A program made the translations under genes and the position numbers. The notes below the pieces were generated by a model. The model was given only the letters and a program-made list of their open reading frames with translations, was not told where the DNA came from and searched no databases. A DNA stretch of 64,000 bases from Prevotella sp. AGR2160 (GTDB lineage Bacteria > Bacteroidota > Bacteroidia > Bacteroidales > Bacteroidaceae), in NCBI RefSeq assembly GCF_000424185.1, contig NZ_AUJK01000011.1, positions 37,657-101,656 of the forward strand, given 5' to 3'. Numbering within the stretch: the first letter of the stretch is position 1; each line of letters opens with the position of its first letter. Positions 63,891 through 64,000 of the stretch are shown here, one piece after another.

Positions 63891-63949
63891 TTACTGCCAC
63901 TTCTGCCTTACGTCGTTTTTCGTTTGGCAGTTGGCAGAAGTAGCAGTAA
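63891..63949. repeat. Iteron hairpin C (TTCTGCC words)
   Basis: TTACTGCCACTTCTGCC (63891-63907) pairs with GGCAGAAGTAGCAGTAA (63933-63949), one mismatch. It is the third hairpin in 350 bases and uses a third word. From here to the end of the window nothing else is seen. Confidence 0.8.
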
Positions 63950-64000
63950 ACAAGTATTGATTAGGCCATGACTACCTTTCCTTATTATTCCTTCTGTTTA

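Noticed and set aside
63598..63949. CRISPR array or tRNA-like structure
   Set aside because: The words are 6-9 bases, arranged as inverted arms rather than direct repeats with unique spacers.

Overview
The window is a bacterial chromosome segment that looks like Bacteroidota, most probably Prevotellaceae (Prevotella/Segatella-like). The evidence is the recurrent -7 box TAnnTTTG with a TTTG about 20 bases upstream, together with gene content typical of the phylum: Na+-NQR, serine palmitoyltransferase, a FeoA-FeoB fusion, an NfnAB fusion, the bamD-rpoZ-DUF4293 cluster, and ftsK beside a lolA-like gene. There is no plasmid or phage backbone; most of the window is ordinary core chromosome.

Layout. 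1-10.2 kb: end of comEC, truA, a DMT permease, a lipid kinase, serine palmitoyltransferase, a trmH-like/membrane protein/hisB operon, then bamD-rpoZ-DUF4293. 10.3-21.7 kb: an NhaC antiporter, an orphan FecCD permease, a class A penicillin-binding protein and the six-gene nqrABCDEF operon. 21.7-31.5 kb: a 0.7-kb gap with possible structured RNA, a B3/4-domain protein, a lipoprotein, queC, feoAB, amt, tRNA-Ala, a deleted arginine deiminase remnant, a YhcH protein and a YczE-cytidylate-kinase-like fusion. 31.6-43.6 kb: patatin and a membrane protein from overlapping divergent promoters, LMW-PTP, GNAT, a small ORF, a frameshifted pseudogene, tRNA-Ser, tRNA-Pro, TPR/M64 peptidase, a LysM glucosaminidase, a short folK, lolA-like, ftsK and an RNase D-like exonuclease. 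43.6-53.4 kb: rlmI-like, kdsB, tilS, serS, the NfnAB fusion, a nucleoside phosphorylase and mnmE. 53.5-64 kb is accessory: a small HERIH protein, rhodanese, hipBA, repeats, DUF4186, a truncated yjbQ, a 1366-residue secreted fibronectin-III/adhesin protein, a probable intergenic small RNA, an AlkZ-like protein, and three successive hairpins built from tandem words.

How the genes work together. NqrA-F makes a sodium gradient that NhaC-type antiporters can use. FeoAB supplies iron. Spt starts sphingolipid synthesis and KdsB feeds Kdo to lipid A; BamD and LolA serve the outer membrane. PBP1A and the glucosaminidase remodel peptidoglycan. TruA, TrmH-like, QueC, RlmI-like, TilS, SerS and MnmE serve tRNA/rRNA maturation and charging.

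The most unusual material is in the repeats. A ~28-bp palindrome GTAGGGACATGATnnATCATGTCCCTAC is scattered about a dozen times. A ~110-bp MITE-like element with ~31-bp inverted arms occurs three times plus one lone arm that cuts yjbQ exactly at codon 38. A 169-bp direct repeat carries the promoter and first 17 codons of a pspC-like gene and sits upstream of two unrelated accessory genes. The triple hairpin lies at the window end. Many CDS starts below were moved downstream because the longest frame would begin inside or upstream of the promoter box.
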